Counted from the stretch's first letter, positions 8,190 to 18,766 are shown. The stretch: DNA of 64,000 nt from Vibrio sp. 16 (GCF_963681195.1 NZ_OY808997.1:682001-746000), one strand, 5' to 3'. A program made the numbers and translations. Notes: generated from the sequence alone by a model not told the origin.

Positions 8190-10253
8190 GTGCAGGACCA
8201 TGCGAAAAATCATCAACTTTCTAAGGTGATTACTTCAAGCCACATTCGACGTTATATTGTCCCTTCCTTACAAGCGATACGAGAGGGGATGTTGTGGCTG
8301 ATTCCATGCCTTATGATCTCCTCGTTTGCTCTATTCTTTGCCAGTATTGGTGAGTTTATTGCGGGGCATAGATACCCTTGGATCGAGCTTTTTTATCAAG
8401 CTCATTCCGCGATTGCGACCTTTTTCCCTTATTTAATGACCTCTACCATTTCCTATGTTCTAGCGATGCAGTGGAAATTGCCTCGTCCTCCCATCGCGTT
8501 GTTGATGATGACGTTTCTAGTGACGGTCAGTAACCTTTTGCCAGCTGAGAATACGGTGCTGACATTCCATATCATCATGGCGATTACGATGCCCTTGTAT
8601 GCCATTCCCTTGCTTGCGTATTTACTCAAGTTTGACGCGTTGAAGTTGACTAAAACCGACTCCGCAGGACAAATAGTCAAAGAGTCGCTGAATTTCGTGC
8701 TGCCTGCATTGATTACGGCTTTCATTGTATTGGCGGTTAACTATGGTGTTGTTACCGCGTTGGTGAATGTTGAATTTTTGTCTTTGCTTTCCGTCGACTA
8801 TTCCAATGAACCCACGCTATTTGGTGTGACCTTCGCTGCTTTGAACTCAACACTCTGGTTTATGGGCGTACATGGGTACTACGCACTATTGCCATTGGTG
8901 GAACTATTACAAGAAGCCAGCAACTTAAACTACTCCACAACGTTAGCGGGTGGTGCTGCCCAGTATCACATGAACCTGTCCTTCATGGGCGCGTTTGTTT
9001 TTATCGGCGGTAGTGGCGCTACCTTTTCTCTGGTCATTGCACTTCTGTTATTTGCCAAGCAGCGAAGTTTAAGGCTGATCGCGCTTGCTAGCATCCCGAT
9101 AGGAATACTGAATATCAACGAGATTCTACTCTTTGGTCTGCCTATTATCTTTAATCCGAGACTATTTTTGCCTTTCTTGATAGCGCCCATCGTGAATGTA
9201 ATGACGGGAATGGTCGCAGTCTCATTTGGCTTGGTGGATTCGCCCTCCGTGTCGGTGCCGTTCAATAGTCCCATCTTGCTCAACGCATGGATGGCCACTG
9301 ACGGTGACTTTAGCGCAGTGATGCTTCAGTTGGTCAACATCGCGGTTGGCGTTCTCATCTACTACCCAGCAGTTAACTCGTTGAGCAGTCATCAGGAGAA
9401 AGCAAGTATTCGCCTGTCCGCATTTGATACTTCGTATACGCGCAGACAAGAAGAGGCCAAAACCCTGATGGATGATCCAATTGCACAGGCGGTAAACCGT
9501 GAAAAGGCCACCATACAAGTGGAACAAGCACTAGAGCAAATTAGCCAAAGAGACTTTTGTTTAGAGTATCAACCGCAAGTTTGTTCATTGACTGGAAAAG
9601 TGATTGGTTGCGAAGCCTTGATTCGTTCTGTGGATACGAAAGGGCATATGCAGTATCCGAACACCTTTTTACCATGGCTAGAAAAAGCTAATCTCATGAA
9701 AGATGTCGATTTATGGGTATGTAAACAAGTTGTACGTGATCTTGCCGATATGCAGGCGAAAGGACTATACATCGCGGTGAGCGTCAACGTGACGGCTGAT
9801 GTTCTTACTGATGAAGAATATCTTACTGAGTTAGAGAAAACGATAGAGCCTTATGCGCGTTTCATTCACATTGAAATTACCGAAGAGACCTTGCTGGCAG
9901 ATGAGCAGGTCTTGGCGCTTGCCTTTAATCGGCTACACATACTGGGGACTAAAATTCACATTGATGATTTTGGTACTGGGTATTCTTCGCTGAGCTACTT
10001 AAACAAGTTTGAAGTGGATGTACTCAAAGTTGATCGTTCTTTTGTTTTAGCATTGAGCAGTGACAAAGGGCAGAAAGTATTTTCCAGTATTATGTCTACC
10101 GCGCAATTGCTTGACTTGGATGTGATTGTTGAAGGCGTGGAGACCGACGAACAACTTTCCCATATTCCCAAGCAGAAAGGGACGTCTATTCAAGGCTGGT
10201 ATTACGCAAAATCCCTGTCGCTCGAGAAGCTCATTGAGTTCGTTTTAAAATAG
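8190..10253 (+). CDS. PTS EIIC-like membrane domain fused to an EAL phosphodiesterase
   Basis: 687 residues. The first ~400 are a multi-pass domain resembling cellobiose/chitobiose-type PTS EIIC (LRAIREGM-like start ...SLQAIREGMLWLIPCLM; FMGVHGYYALLPLVELLQ; LSFMGAFVFIGGSGATFSL; GILNINEILLFGLPIIFNP). The C-terminal ~230 are an EAL domain that hydrolyses c-di-GMP: EAL at 475-477 in GCEALIR, then SVNVTADVL, HIEITEETLL, IHIDDFGTGYSSL, VLKVDRSFV and IVEGVET. All catalytic and metal residues of active EAL enzymes appear present. No EIIB or EIIA is attached or adjacent, so the EIIC part may sense a sugar or PTS state. GTG start with GAGAGG upstream. The 3' end overlaps polB by 9 nt, tail to tail. 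Confidence 0.9.
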   Translation: MQDHAKNHQLSKVITSSHIRRYIVPSLQAIREGMLWLIPCLMISSFALFFASIGEFIAGHRYPWIELFYQAHSAIATFFPYLMTSTISYVLAMQWKLPRPPIALLMMTFLVTVSNLLPAENTVLTFHIIMAITMPLYAIPLLAYLLKFDALKLTKTDSAGQIVKESLNFVLPALITAFIVLAVNYGVVTALVNVEFLSLLSVDYSNEPTLFGVTFAALNSTLWFMGVHGYYALLPLVELLQEASNLNYSTTLAGGAAQYHMNLSFMGAFVFIGGSGATFSLVIALLLFAKQRSLRLIALASIPIGILNINEILLFGLPIIFNPRLFLPFLIAPIVNVMTGMVAVSFGLVDSPSVSVPFNSPILLNAWMATDGDFSAVMLQLVNIAVGVLIYYPAVNSLSSHQEKASIRLSAFDTSYTRRQEEAKTLMDDPIAQAVNREKATIQVEQALEQISQRDFCLEYQPQVCSLTGKVIGCEALIRSVDTKGHMQYPNTFLPWLEKANLMKDVDLWVCKQVVRDLADMQAKGLYIAVSVNVTADVLTDEEYLTELEKTIEPYARFIHIEITEETLLADEQVLALAFNRLHILGTKIHIDDFGTGYSSLSYLNKFEVDVLKVDRSFVLALSSDKGQKVFSSIMSTAQLLDLDVIVEGVETDEQLSHIPKQKGTSIQGWYYAKSLSLEKLIEFVLK

Positions 10254-12608
10254 CCCCATTTGAGGTTCACTTAGCGATGTAAAGTCCAGCCCGATAAACG
10301 GCAAGATCGCATCCGCGACAGGTTTTAGCTGTTTATCGATGTAGTGCTGGTAGTCAATCGCACTTTTGACATACTCCTTGGGTTCGGGGCCTGAGAGCGT
10401 GATCAGATATTCAATTCGCCCTTTGTTTTGGTACTGTAACGGCCTCCCAAGTTGAGTATTGATCTCGTCAGCCATTCTTGCTGCCCTTACTTGAGGGGGC
10501 ACATTCTTTTGATATTCGTGCAGTTTACGGCGGAGACGCTTTTGATAGATTAACTCCGCATCAAAATCACCTGCCATGGTCTTTTCGACCATTTCACGCA
10601 CGTATTCGCTCGGGTTTTCTCCATGGAACACCATTGAGTAGAGCGTTGACTGAAACCTCTGCGCGAGAGGGGTCCAGTCAGTACGAGCACTTTCAAGCCC
10701 TTTGAATACGATGCGTTCGTTATCACCCTCGCCAATCAAACCAGCATAGCGTTTTTTGGAGCCTGTTTCTTGGCCTCGAATGGTTGGCATTAAAAAGCGG
10801 CGATAGTGGGTCTCATATTCCAATTCAAGAATAGAAGTTAAGTTGTATTGCTCTTTTAGATGTTCAGTCCACCACCTGTTGATGTGATCCACCAATGCTA
10901 GGCCAATTTGGTCGGCGTCTTGTTGCGAATAGGCGCCGTTAAGAGACACAAACGTAGAATCGGTGTCGCCATAAATAACCTGATAGCCTTGCTCTTCAAT
11001 CAACTTCTTGGTCTGCTTCATGATCTCGTGACCGCGCATGGTAATGCTTGAGGCTAAACGGGTATCAAAGAAACGGCACCCCGACGAACCAAGCACGCCA
11101 TAGAAGGAGTTCATGATGATTTTTATCGCTTGAGAGAACGCCTTTTCGTTGTTTTGCTTGGCAATATCGCGTGCTGCCCACAAGTCTTCGATCATCTTAG
11201 GCAAAAAGTGTTTACTCCTGTGAAACTGACCGCCGCGAAAACCCGGCACAGCTTGATCCATTTGATTGCCGATCTCTAAGCGAAGGCCTTCAATCAAGCC
11301 CATAGGGTCGATGAGAAATGACCGAATGATCGACGGGTAGAGGCTTTTAAAGTCCAATACCAGTACTGAATCATAGAGATTTGGAATCGAGTCCATGACG
11401 TAACCACCAGGGCTTGCGATCCAGTTTTCTGAATGAAGATTGGGCGCGACATAGCCCGCTCGGTGTATCTGAGGAAGATAGAGATTGGTGAATGCCGCAA
11501 CTGAGCCACCAACACGATCGAGCTCAACGCCGGTTAACCTTGAGCGCTCTACGGCAAACTCAAGCAGGTGTGTATGAGCAAAAATTTTATTAACCAGAAC
11601 GCAATCTTGCAGGTTGTATTTTGCCAGTGACGGTTTGTCGTTGCGAAACATCTGGTTGATTTCATCCATACGATCATGGACGTTATGAATCTCTTTTCCT
11701 TGACCGAGCAGCTCTTGGGAAACCGATTCTAACGACCAACTTCGAAAGTGATAGGTTGCTGTCTTGAGAGTGTCAATACCATCTAATACCACCCGCCCTG
11801 GAATTGAAATAAAGCCTTGTTGAGTGGTATTTGACGAACGGAAAAAACTGGATTGTTTTGCTCGACCTAGCGTCATTTTGACTTTATTCCACTCAGCTCG
11901 TTTATGCAGTAAGCGGAAGTCGAAGTCGATAACGTTCCAACCGATAATGACATCTGGATCAAAGCGTTCAAACCAACTTACTAAAGCGTACAGTAGCGCG
12001 CGTTCATCGTTGACCCATTCGACGGGCGTGTTGCAAGGTTGTGGTGCGCCAACCATTATTACTCGGCTATCCATTGGGCTATCTAAACCGACAGAGTAAA
12101 GAATTCCTTTCTCAGAACATTCAATATCCAAAGAGACAACCTTCAATTGGGGAAGGTAACTACCTTGGCGAATTTTGGTTTGAGCGACGCGTTTGTAGCC
12201 GGATTTCTGAGCTATTGAGCCAGTAAACTCAAGGCTCCCTTTTACGAACCGCTCCATGAGGTAGCGATCTGCGAGGCGGATGTCGTCCTCAAGCACTAAA
12301 ACGTCGTGATCTTTTAATCGTTGGCTCAGAGCTTTAGAGTCTTTGATGGTATTGCAGTAACATGCCGACAGGTCAGTTTGCTCAAAGTCTTTGAGTGCTA
12401 ACGATTTGAACGAGACCGACAGGTTAAGAGAGTCTGCGACTTGCTGCGCTTTGTTGCATTCAGCTTGAGGGATGAAGAACACGGGTTGCTCATCTGTGAT
12501 TATAAGCTGGGCTGGCCCGTTATCAGTGGTTACCCAAAGTTCAATTTGAGTTGTGCCTGAAACATCTCTTGCTTGTCGAGTGAGAAGGAAACCTTGTTCA
12601 ACTGTCAT
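10245..12608 (-). CDS. polB: DNA polymerase II (family B)
   Basis: 787 residues, full length for Pol II, an SOS-associated family B polymerase with proofreading that helps restart blocked forks. The 3'-5' exonuclease ExoI motif is SLDIECSEKG (D161, E163), with DVIIGWNVIDFD as ExoII. Polymerase motif A is DFKSLYPSIIRSF (D419), motif B includes KIIMNSFYGVLGS, and motif C is YGDTDSTFV (D548, D550). The KKRYAG element follows. All catalytic Asp residues are intact. The C-terminal end MGLF is a plausible beta-clamp-binding tail. ATG at 12608 with a weak ribosome binding site. No obvious LexA box was located by eye in the short upstream gap. Confidence 0.97.
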   Translation of the reverse strand: MTVEQGFLLTRQARDVSGTTQIELWVTTDNGPAQLIITDEQPVFFIPQAECNKAQQVADSLNLSVSFKSLALKDFEQTDLSACYCNTIKDSKALSQRLKDHDVLVLEDDIRLADRYLMERFVKGSLEFTGSIAQKSGYKRVAQTKIRQGSYLPQLKVVSLDIECSEKGILYSVGLDSPMDSRVIMVGAPQPCNTPVEWVNDERALLYALVSWFERFDPDVIIGWNVIDFDFRLLHKRAEWNKVKMTLGRAKQSSFFRSSNTTQQGFISIPGRVVLDGIDTLKTATYHFRSWSLESVSQELLGQGKEIHNVHDRMDEINQMFRNDKPSLAKYNLQDCVLVNKIFAHTHLLEFAVERSRLTGVELDRVGGSVAAFTNLYLPQIHRAGYVAPNLHSENWIASPGGYVMDSIPNLYDSVLVLDFKSLYPSIIRSFLIDPMGLIEGLRLEIGNQMDQAVPGFRGGQFHRSKHFLPKMIEDLWAARDIAKQNNEKAFSQAIKIIMNSFYGVLGSSGCRFFDTRLASSITMRGHEIMKQTKKLIEEQGYQVIYGDTDSTFVSLNGAYSQQDADQIGLALVDHINRWWTEHLKEQYNLTSILELEYETHYRRFLMPTIRGQETGSKKRYAGLIGEGDNERIVFKGLESARTDWTPLAQRFQSTLYSMVFHGENPSEYVREMVEKTMAGDFDAELIYQKRLRRKLHEYQKNVPPQVRAARMADEINTQLGRPLQYQNKGRIEYLITLSGPEPKEYVKSAIDYQHYIDKQLKPVADAILPFIGLDFTSLSEPQMGLF

Positions 12609-12677
12609 TCTTGCGCTACTACATAGTGAAATCGAAACACCGTTGTGATGTTTCGAACTCGCATATTAGCACAGACC

Positions 12678-14531
12678 TCAGTAATAGAAGTAGCCAGTCA
12701 ACCGAGTGGTGAGCTCTTCGCTTGTCCAATGTTGGTAGTTCACCTGACCGCGAAGCGCAAAGTGACGATTAAGCGACCAGTGCCAAGTCACGGTTGCGTT
12801 GGCATTTTGCTTCGCTTTGGAGTTAAACAAAGAAAGGTATTGCCCTTCTAGACCAAGTCTGTGCTGGTCGTTCAGTTGATAAAGGATACCACTCTCGACA
12901 CCGACTCCCAGTGTTGATTGATAGTCAGTGAGTTCTCCGCCGCTCAGTTCCCCTGAGAGTAAGCTATAAACGTGGAGTTTATCTGAATTTCCCCAAGCTT
13001 TACCAAATCCAGCTTGCCCAAACCAACGTCCCAACGAGTCATTTAGGTGGGGTTTACGATCAAAGCCTGTGCGGATGTTCCAAGCCCAACTGTCGAAGAC
13101 ACGATTACTTGGCGCGAGAGACATTGCGTCGAGTATGTAAAGCTTATCAATCTGAGTGCGTGAATGACCGTCGGTGCTTGCTTTAAGGTCAAGGAAGCTA
13201 ATTTTTGCTCCTGGGATAAAGCCCGCAGGTGAATCGAGAAGATCATGATAGGCAGCCCGCCATTCAATCAAGCCTTGATTGAGGTAAGAATCGCTGTATT
13301 GATAACTGAGACCAATTCGAGCGGAGCCATGACCTTTCTCTGGGCTAACGTTTGGTTTTGGTACAGGCGTGAACGGTGAATCAACTTTTATGAGGCTTCT
13401 TTGGTAAAGGAGCGCGGTAAGCTGTTTTGCGGTCGGGTCTCTTTCAAGTCCTAAGTCATACAACTCAAAGTTTAGCCACTCATAGGCAAACTCGAGGATG
13501 GCAGCTCGCTCAGCGTCAGTGTATTCATCTTTTGACGGGAACTCTCCTTGTTTCGCTCTTTCAGCCGCATCAAACAGTTGCTGATCGATCTCGTTGGCTT
13601 GATGGAGTAACCGCGTACCGAATGCCTCGCGATAGTTCGGCTCTTCTAGCAGGTTGCTATTCGCCAGTGCCTCTACGGTATCCGAGGGAATTGCCTTGAA
13701 AGGAAAATCTTTGACCAAATACAAATCATCTCGCGCAAGCTCCAACAGTGCCAGCAATTGATACGAGCAGTTTTCGTCAAGAAAATAGTAGTCAAACTCG
13801 GCGTCTTGCATTTCCCAAAGGTGCAGCAACACCCTCTCGACTTCCTGTGGGGTTAATTTGAGTTTGTATTCCCAAATGTCCCTTGACTCTATGTCATTAT
13901 ACTCACGAACCTTTCGGTAGTAGGGCATAACCGTATACCTACCTGGGTAGCTGCCGACTAGACCTTTAAGGGCATAAAGTGCAGCGTTGTCATCACTGTC
14001 TGGCTCGGCAGCAAAATTGATCGCAAAAGCAACAAGCTCTTTATGTCGGGTTTGATCTTTGGCGTCCACACGAAGTAGCGTGTGCCCAAACATAGAAGAA
14101 GGGTTATTCATAAATGCAGTGGGGAATACCAATGTTAGACCTTCTGGGTCCAACACATCACGCCATCGATTTAACTCCTCACAGTTTAACTTAGCCTCAC
14201 GCCCAAGCTTAGCTTCGAGCCAGGTATAACGAGCGGGAAAACGACATTGCGCAACCTTCGCTTCATCATTGGACTGTCTATAGAATGCCTCATAGGTTGC
14301 TTGGAGTTCATTGGCTGGGGATTTCTTACCGTCTTTTGCAAAGAAGAATGCCTCTGAGTCAACTGTGCTTGTATGTCCAGTCAGCGTGTTGGGTAAATAG
14401 TGTCCTAGTTTCAACCAGTATGGGTCGTTAGCTAGATCGGCCATGCCAGGAACTGGGTTCGCAAAACTGACAAACGAGGTTAGTGCGCCAATTCCTATAA
14501 GGAAAGAGTGCTTAAGATGGATTAACTTCAT
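12678..14531 (-). CDS. DUF4105 (Lnb N-terminal-type) envelope protein with probable C-terminal beta-barrel
   Basis: 617 residues with a Sec signal peptide ending FVSFA. Residues ~110-300 resemble DUF4105, the papain-like domain named from Lnb lipoprotein N-acyltransferases. FMNNPSSMFGHTLLRV supplies a conserved His, and FDYYFLDENCSYQLLALLE supplies a conserved Cys. The C-terminal third consists of alternating beta-like segments (ARIGLSYQYSDSYLNQGLIEWRAAYHDL; HRLGLEGQYLSLF) and ends in aromatic YFYY, typical of outer-membrane barrels. It is likely an outer-membrane or periplasmic enzyme; whether it acts on lipoproteins is inference. It shares the minus strand with polB downstream and the DUF3015 gene upstream. 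Confidence 0.78.
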   Translation of the reverse strand: MKLIHLKHSFLIGIGALTSFVSFANPVPGMADLANDPYWLKLGHYLPNTLTGHTSTVDSEAFFFAKDGKKSPANELQATYEAFYRQSNDEAKVAQCRFPARYTWLEAKLGREAKLNCEELNRWRDVLDPEGLTLVFPTAFMNNPSSMFGHTLLRVDAKDQTRHKELVAFAINFAAEPDSDDNAALYALKGLVGSYPGRYTVMPYYRKVREYNDIESRDIWEYKLKLTPQEVERVLLHLWEMQDAEFDYYFLDENCSYQLLALLELARDDLYLVKDFPFKAIPSDTVEALANSNLLEEPNYREAFGTRLLHQANEIDQQLFDAAERAKQGEFPSKDEYTDAERAAILEFAYEWLNFELYDLGLERDPTAKQLTALLYQRSLIKVDSPFTPVPKPNVSPEKGHGSARIGLSYQYSDSYLNQGLIEWRAAYHDLLDSPAGFIPGAKISFLDLKASTDGHSRTQIDKLYILDAMSLAPSNRVFDSWAWNIRTGFDRKPHLNDSLGRWFGQAGFGKAWGNSDKLHVYSLLSGELSGGELTDYQSTLGVGVESGILYQLNDQHRLGLEGQYLSLFNSKAKQNANATVTWHWSLNRHFALRGQVNYQHWTSEELTTRLTGYFYY

Positions 14532-14607
14532 GACGACTGCTTACCTGTAGACAGTTTCCAAACGAGAGTGGTTTCTATAACGTATTGAACAATAGGGAAT
14601 AATACAA

Positions 14608-14639
14608 TAGGAAAGAAAGGTGCTCACAAAGGAGCACCT
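14608..14639 (-). terminator. Rho-independent terminator after the DUF3015 gene
   Basis: Inverted repeat AGGTGCTC/GAGCACCT with a 6-nt loop, followed on the minus strand by TTCTTTCC. It separates the DUF3015 gene from the DUF4105 gene. Confidence 0.7.
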
Positions 14640-14665
14640 CAATAGGAGACATTTATCGATCGAGA

Positions 14666-15151
14666 TTAAATTGCGTAAGTTGCAAGTGTACCGTTGTTAG
14701 CAACAAGCGCATTAAGGTTTACGAAAACTTCTTCTGACGTTACGTTTTCAGATTGGAAGATTGACGCAAAGTTTTCTTGTGCAAGTTCGTTGAATGCCGC
14801 TTTGTCAGACTCTTGAATACCCCACACTTCAGAAAGTGTCGCTAGGGTTTCACCTTCGCCTTTCGCGATGTCACGCGCTAGGTTGTCCATATTGCCATCA
14901 ATGAATAGCGCTAATTTTTGCGATGAACTGATGGTGCCAGAGCCATCACAGCCCAGTGTACCGAATGTGATACCAAATGTTTGGTTACCCGAGGTGCCGT
15001 TTGTTGTCGCGCCAAGTACTTTAAAAACTTTGCCTGATTGACCGTCAAAGATCATTGTACCTAGACCACAACCGATGTCTGAGTCAGCCATTGCGATGTT
15101 TGAAAGAGGAAGCGTTGTTGCCAAAGCTGCCACTGCGAATAGCTTTTTCAT
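14666..15151 (-). CDS. DUF3015 family exported protein
   Basis: 161 residues with a clean signal peptide (MKKLFAVAALATTLPLSNIAMA). The mature part begins DSDIGCGLGTMIFDGQSGKV, contains TNGTSGNQTFGITFGTLGC with two conserved Cys that could form a disulphide, and has a helical C-terminal half. This glycine-rich N-terminal signature is that of DUF3015, periplasmic or cell-surface proteins of unknown function common in Vibrio and other gamma-proteobacteria. Own promoter in the 350-bp gap to varA and own terminator, so monocistronic. Confidence 0.85.
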   Translation of the reverse strand: MKKLFAVAALATTLPLSNIAMADSDIGCGLGTMIFDGQSGKVFKVLGATTNGTSGNQTFGITFGTLGCDGSGTISSSQKLALFIDGNMDNLARDIAKGEGETLATLSEVWGIQESDKAAFNELAQENFASIFQSENVTSEEVFVNLNALVANNGTLATYAI

Positions 15152-15503
15152 AGTATATCCTTATGAAGTTATCGTTCACTAATGAAGTAATTCGTTTTTA
15201 TGCAACTCAATGAGTTCAGCTAAGAAAAAATAGTGGAAAGTTGACATATAAGCAATGCGAATTATTGCATAACCATGCATTGTTCCAACAGCTGAGACAC
15301 TTGGCATAGTTGAGTGCCAAGTTATTGATTAATAGCTAAATAAAGATTTAGTCATCAGATATGAGAATAAGTACTTGCTAAAGTTTGCGTTTCGGCACAT
15401 ATTCAGAATACGTAAATTCTCGAATTTGCGCTAGAATGCAACCATCCTGCTTTTCTCATAGTGAGAAGTAGCAGAGCTGAACAAAAAGTGTGGAGATACA
15501 AGT
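15152..15503. other. Divergent intergenic region between the DUF3015 gene and varA
   Basis: About 350 bp, no gene. It contains a perfect 8-bp hairpin ACTTGGCA/TGCCAAGT (15299-15322, 8-nt loop). This is followed by TTATTGATTAATAG, which matches one half of a LuxR-type site but lacks the second half. A weak regulatory candidate only. Confidence 0.35.
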
Positions 15504-16148
15504 TTGATAAGTGTTTTCCTTGTAGATGATCACGAGCTGGTTCGCACAGGGATACGACGTATTATTGAAGACGTCCGTGGAATGAACGTAGCAGGGGAAG
15601 CTGAGAGCGGTGAAGATGCGGTAAAATGGTGTCGTAGCAATCATGCAGATGTCATTTTAATGGACATGAATATGCCGGGTATTGGTGGTTTAGAAGCAAC
15701 CAAAAAAATCCTGCGATTCAATCCAGATGTCAAAATCATCGTTTTAACTGTTCATACGGAAAATCCGTTTCCAACTAAAGTGATGCAGGCCGGTGCTGCC
15801 GGATACCTGACAAAAGGCGCAGGGCCAGATGAAATGGTCAATGCAATACGTGTGGTGAACAGTGGCCAACGCTACATTTCACCAGAAATCGCGCAACAGA
15901 TGGCTCTTAGTCAATTTTCTCCAGCATCGGAAAATCCTTTTGCCGATCTATCTGAGCGTGAATTGCAGATCATGATGATGATTACCAAAGGGCAGAAAGT
16001 GACAGACATTTCTGAGCAACTGAATTTAAGCCCTAAAACGGTAAACAGCTATCGTTACAGATTGTTTAACAAGCTCGACATCTCCGGTGATGTAGAGCTA
16101 ACCCATCTTGCCATCCGTCATGGAATGTTAGACACCGAGACATTGTAG
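15504..16148 (+). CDS. varA: Response regulator VarA (UvrY/GacA family)
   Basis: 214 residues. Receiver domain ([21 protein letters not shown]; phospho-acceptor Asp in [10 protein letters not shown], about residue 54) plus a LuxR-type helix-turn-helix ([43 protein letters not shown]). In Vibrio VarA is the partner of the VarS kinase and drives the Csr small RNAs, feeding into quorum sensing and virulence. The start is TTG, as in E. coli uvrY; TGTGGAGATACAAG upstream gives the ribosome binding site. The stop codon overlaps the uvrC start (TAGTG), so the two are translationally linked, the usual gamma-proteobacterial arrangement. Confidence 0.96.
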   Translation: MISVFLVDDHELVRTGIRRIIEDVRGMNVAGEAESGEDAVKWCRSNHADVILMDMNMPGIGGLEATKKILRFNPDVKIIVLTVHTENPFPTKVMQAGAAGYLTKGAGPDEMVNAIRVVNSGQRYISPEIAQQMALSQFSPASENPFADLSERELQIMMMITKGQKVTDISEQLNLSPKTVNSYRYRLFNKLDISGDVELTHLAIRHGMLDTETL

Positions 16149-17980
16149 TGACCTCTTCATTTGACTCGGTTTCGTTCCTCAAAACAGTAACGAATCAGCC
16201 CGGCGTTTATCGTATGTATAACGCCGACGCTGTCGTTATTTACGTGGGCAAAGCGAAAGACCTCAAAAAACGCCTTTCTAGTTATTTCCGTAAAAAAGTC
16301 GACAGTGAAAAAACACGTGCTTTAGTCGCCAATATTAACAAGATTGATGTCACGGTCACCCACACTGAGACCGAAGCGCTCATCCTTGAGCACAACTACA
16401 TCAAGCAGTATTTGCCTAAGTACAATGTATTGCTGCGTGACGATAAATCTTACCCCTACATATTCATTAGTGGTCATAAGCACCCAAGAATATCCATGCA
16501 CCGTGGGGCTAAGAAGCGCAAAGGTGAATACTTCGGCCCCTATCCAGACTCGGGTGCGGTGAGAGAAACACTCCACCTCATTCAAAAGATTTTTCCCGTT
16601 CGTCAATGCGAAGACACCGTATACAGCAATCGAACCCGACCTTGTTTGATGTACCAAATTGGTCGTTGTGCCGCACCTTGTGTCAGCTCAGTCATCAGTG
16701 ATGAACAGTACGCTGAGCTCGTTGAACTCGTACGACTTTTTTTGCAGGGTAAAGATCAACAGGTGCTTGAAACCTTGATTGAGAAAATGGAGCAGGCGAG
16801 CAAGACCCTTCGTTTTGAAGATGCGGCGAAATTTCGTGATCAAATCCAAGCTATCCGCCGTGTTCAAGAGCAACAGTTTGTTTCTGAAGACTCGATGGAT
16901 GATATGGATGTACTTGGGTTCGCCCAAGAAAATGGCATTGCCTGTGTTCATATATTGATGATTCGCCAAGGTAAAATTCTTGGTAGTCGAAGCCATTTCC
17001 CCAAAATTCCAAATGACACCAATCGTGAAGAAGTGTTCTACAGCTTTTTGAGCCAATATTATTTGAGCCACAATGAAGCGAGAACGATCCCAACTCGTAT
17101 TCTACTCAACAGTGGACTTCTTGATGACTCAGAACCGTTGCAGCAGGCGTTGACCAGTATTGCGGGACGAAAAGTACGTTTTCATGTCAACCCAAGTGGT
17201 ACGCGAGGTCGATATCTTAAATTGTCGAATACGAACGCGTTGACGGCGATTACCACCAAAATTAACCATAAGATGACCATTTCCCAACGTTTTAAAGAGC
17301 TGAGAGAAGTCTTGGGGATGGAGGGTATCTCGCGAATGGAGTGTTTCGATATCTCACACACAATGGGAGAGAACACCATAGCTTCATGTGTGGTGTTCAA
17401 TCATGAGGGACCGCTCAAGCAAGAATATCGTCGCTACAACATTAGTGGTATTACTGGTGGGGATGATTACGCGGCGATGGGGCAGGCGTTAGAACGTCGC
17501 TACTCCAAGCAACTCGACGTTGAGAAAATTCCGGATATTGTTTTTATCGATGGTGGTAAAGGGCAACTAAATCGTGCCCACGACATCATTTCTCAATATT
17601 GGTCTGACTGGCCGAAGCGACCAAAGCTTATTGGTATTGCCAAAGGGGTGACTCGCAAACCAGGTTTGGAAACTTTGATTACGACGGATGGTGATGAGTT
17701 TAACTTGCCAAGTGATGCGCCTGCTTTGCATTTGATGCAACACATTCGCGATGAGAGCCACAATCACGCCATTGCTGGCCATCGCGCGAAACGCGGTAAA
17801 GCGAGAAGAACCAGTGCTTTGGAAGGTATAGAGGGCGTGGGTCCTAAGCGTCGTCAGTCGCTTTTGAAGTACATGGGCGGATTGCAAGAGCTTAAACGTG
17901 CAAGCGTTGAAGAAATCGCCAAAGTGCCTGGCATTAGTCACTCTTTGGCAGAAAACATTTATCAAGCATTGAAACAATAA
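16148..17980 (+). CDS. uvrC: Excinuclease ABC subunit C
   Basis: 610 residues, full length. UvrC makes both incisions around DNA lesions in nucleotide excision repair. GIY-YIG domain at the N-terminus ([25 protein letters not shown]). UVR motif in the middle ([24 protein letters not shown]). RNase-H-like 3' part with [16 protein letters not shown] and [12 protein letters not shown]. Helix-hairpin-helix pair at the end ([34 protein letters not shown]). GTG start overlapping the varA stop by one base. Ordinary in every visible respect. Confidence 0.98.
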   Translation: MTSSFDSVSFLKTVTNQPGVYRMYNADAVVIYVGKAKDLKKRLSSYFRKKVDSEKTRALVANINKIDVTVTHTETEALILEHNYIKQYLPKYNVLLRDDKSYPYIFISGHKHPRISMHRGAKKRKGEYFGPYPDSGAVRETLHLIQKIFPVRQCEDTVYSNRTRPCLMYQIGRCAAPCVSSVISDEQYAELVELVRLFLQGKDQQVLETLIEKMEQASKTLRFEDAAKFRDQIQAIRRVQEQQFVSEDSMDDMDVLGFAQENGIACVHILMIRQGKILGSRSHFPKIPNDTNREEVFYSFLSQYYLSHNEARTIPTRILLNSGLLDDSEPLQQALTSIAGRKVRFHVNPSGTRGRYLKLSNTNALTAITTKINHKMTISQRFKELREVLGMEGISRMECFDISHTMGENTIASCVVFNHEGPLKQEYRRYNISGITGGDDYAAMGQALERRYSKQLDVEKIPDIVFIDGGKGQLNRAHDIISQYWSDWPKRPKLIGIAKGVTRKPGLETLITTDGDEFNLPSDAPALHLMQHIRDESHNHAIAGHRAKRGKARRTSALEGIEGVGPKRRQSLLKYMGGLQELKRASVEEIAKVPGISHSLAENIYQALKQ

Positions 17981-18052
17981 GAAAAATCCCGCACCATAAG
18001 GGCCTGTTTTCAAGCAGTAAACAGCGCAACACGATAAGAGCCATTAATAAAT

Positions 18053-18610
18053 ATGCGTTTAAACATCCCTAATATTCTATCTTTGCTTCGACTTTTTCTG
18101 ATTCCGGTCTTCGTCGTGGTCTTTTATCTTCCTTATAGCTGGGCTCCGTTTGCGGCTGCTATGGTTTTTTGGGTAGCAGGTTTCACCGACTGGTTAGACG
18201 GTATGCTAGCAAGAAAATTAGGGCAAACCTCTCGATTCGGTGCATTTATCGACCCAGTTGCTGATAAAGTGCTTGTCGCTACCGCTCTTATCTTGATTAC
18301 GGAACATTATCATTCGATTTGGGTCACCATTCCTGCCGTCACCATGATTGCTCGAGAAATTATTATTTCGGCGCTCCGAGAATGGATGGCTGAAATTGGT
18401 AAACGCGCGAGTGTTGCTGTCTCTTGGGTAGGTAAGGTAAAAACCGTCAGCCAGATGTTTGCTTTGTGGGTGTTAATTTGGCGCTACGATGATTGGATGA
18501 TTTGGGTCGGCTTTGCTGCGCTTTACATCGCGACCATCCTCACTTATTGGTCGATGGGGCAGTATTTACTTGCCGCCAAAGATGACTTGCTCAATGAGGA
18601 GCATCACTGA
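18053..18610 (+). CDS. pgsA: CDP-diacylglycerol--glycerol-3-phosphate 3-phosphatidyltransferase
   Basis: 185 residues, an inner-membrane CDP-alcohol phosphotransferase making phosphatidylglycerol-phosphate. The family motif DG-x2-AR-x8-G-x3-D-x3-D is intact as [20 protein letters not shown] followed by IDPVADK. Multiple membrane spans ([33 protein letters not shown]). It starts [14 protein letters not shown], 72 nt after uvrC, completing the varA-uvrC-pgsA run. A terminator follows. Confidence 0.97.
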   Translation: MRLNIPNILSLLRLFLIPVFVVVFYLPYSWAPFAAAMVFWVAGFTDWLDGMLARKLGQTSRFGAFIDPVADKVLVATALILITEHYHSIWVTIPAVTMIAREIIISALREWMAEIGKRASVAVSWVGKVKTVSQMFALWVLIWRYDDWMIWVGFAALYIATILTYWSMGQYLLAAKDDLLNEEHH

Positions 18611-18619
18611 TTTAAATGA

Positions 18620-18641
18620 ACGGGCTCAGGCCCGTTTTTTT
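18620..18641 (+). terminator. Terminator after pgsA
   Basis: Hairpin ACGGGC/GCCCGT with a 4-nt loop and a 7-T tail. Confidence 0.9.
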
Positions 18642-18766
18642 GTATCTGTGTTAGCGTTTATCCTAGGAAACTTACCGTTATTCAAAGAATTAACGCGAGT
18701 AAATTGAGCAATTTGGCGCTTTTTGAGCGTTAATTAGACAAACGATTCAAAAAATTAAAAATAGTG

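Noticed and set aside
15322..15343. Possible LuxR site upstream of varA
   Set aside because: Only one half-site (TTATTGAT) is present; the second half does not match.
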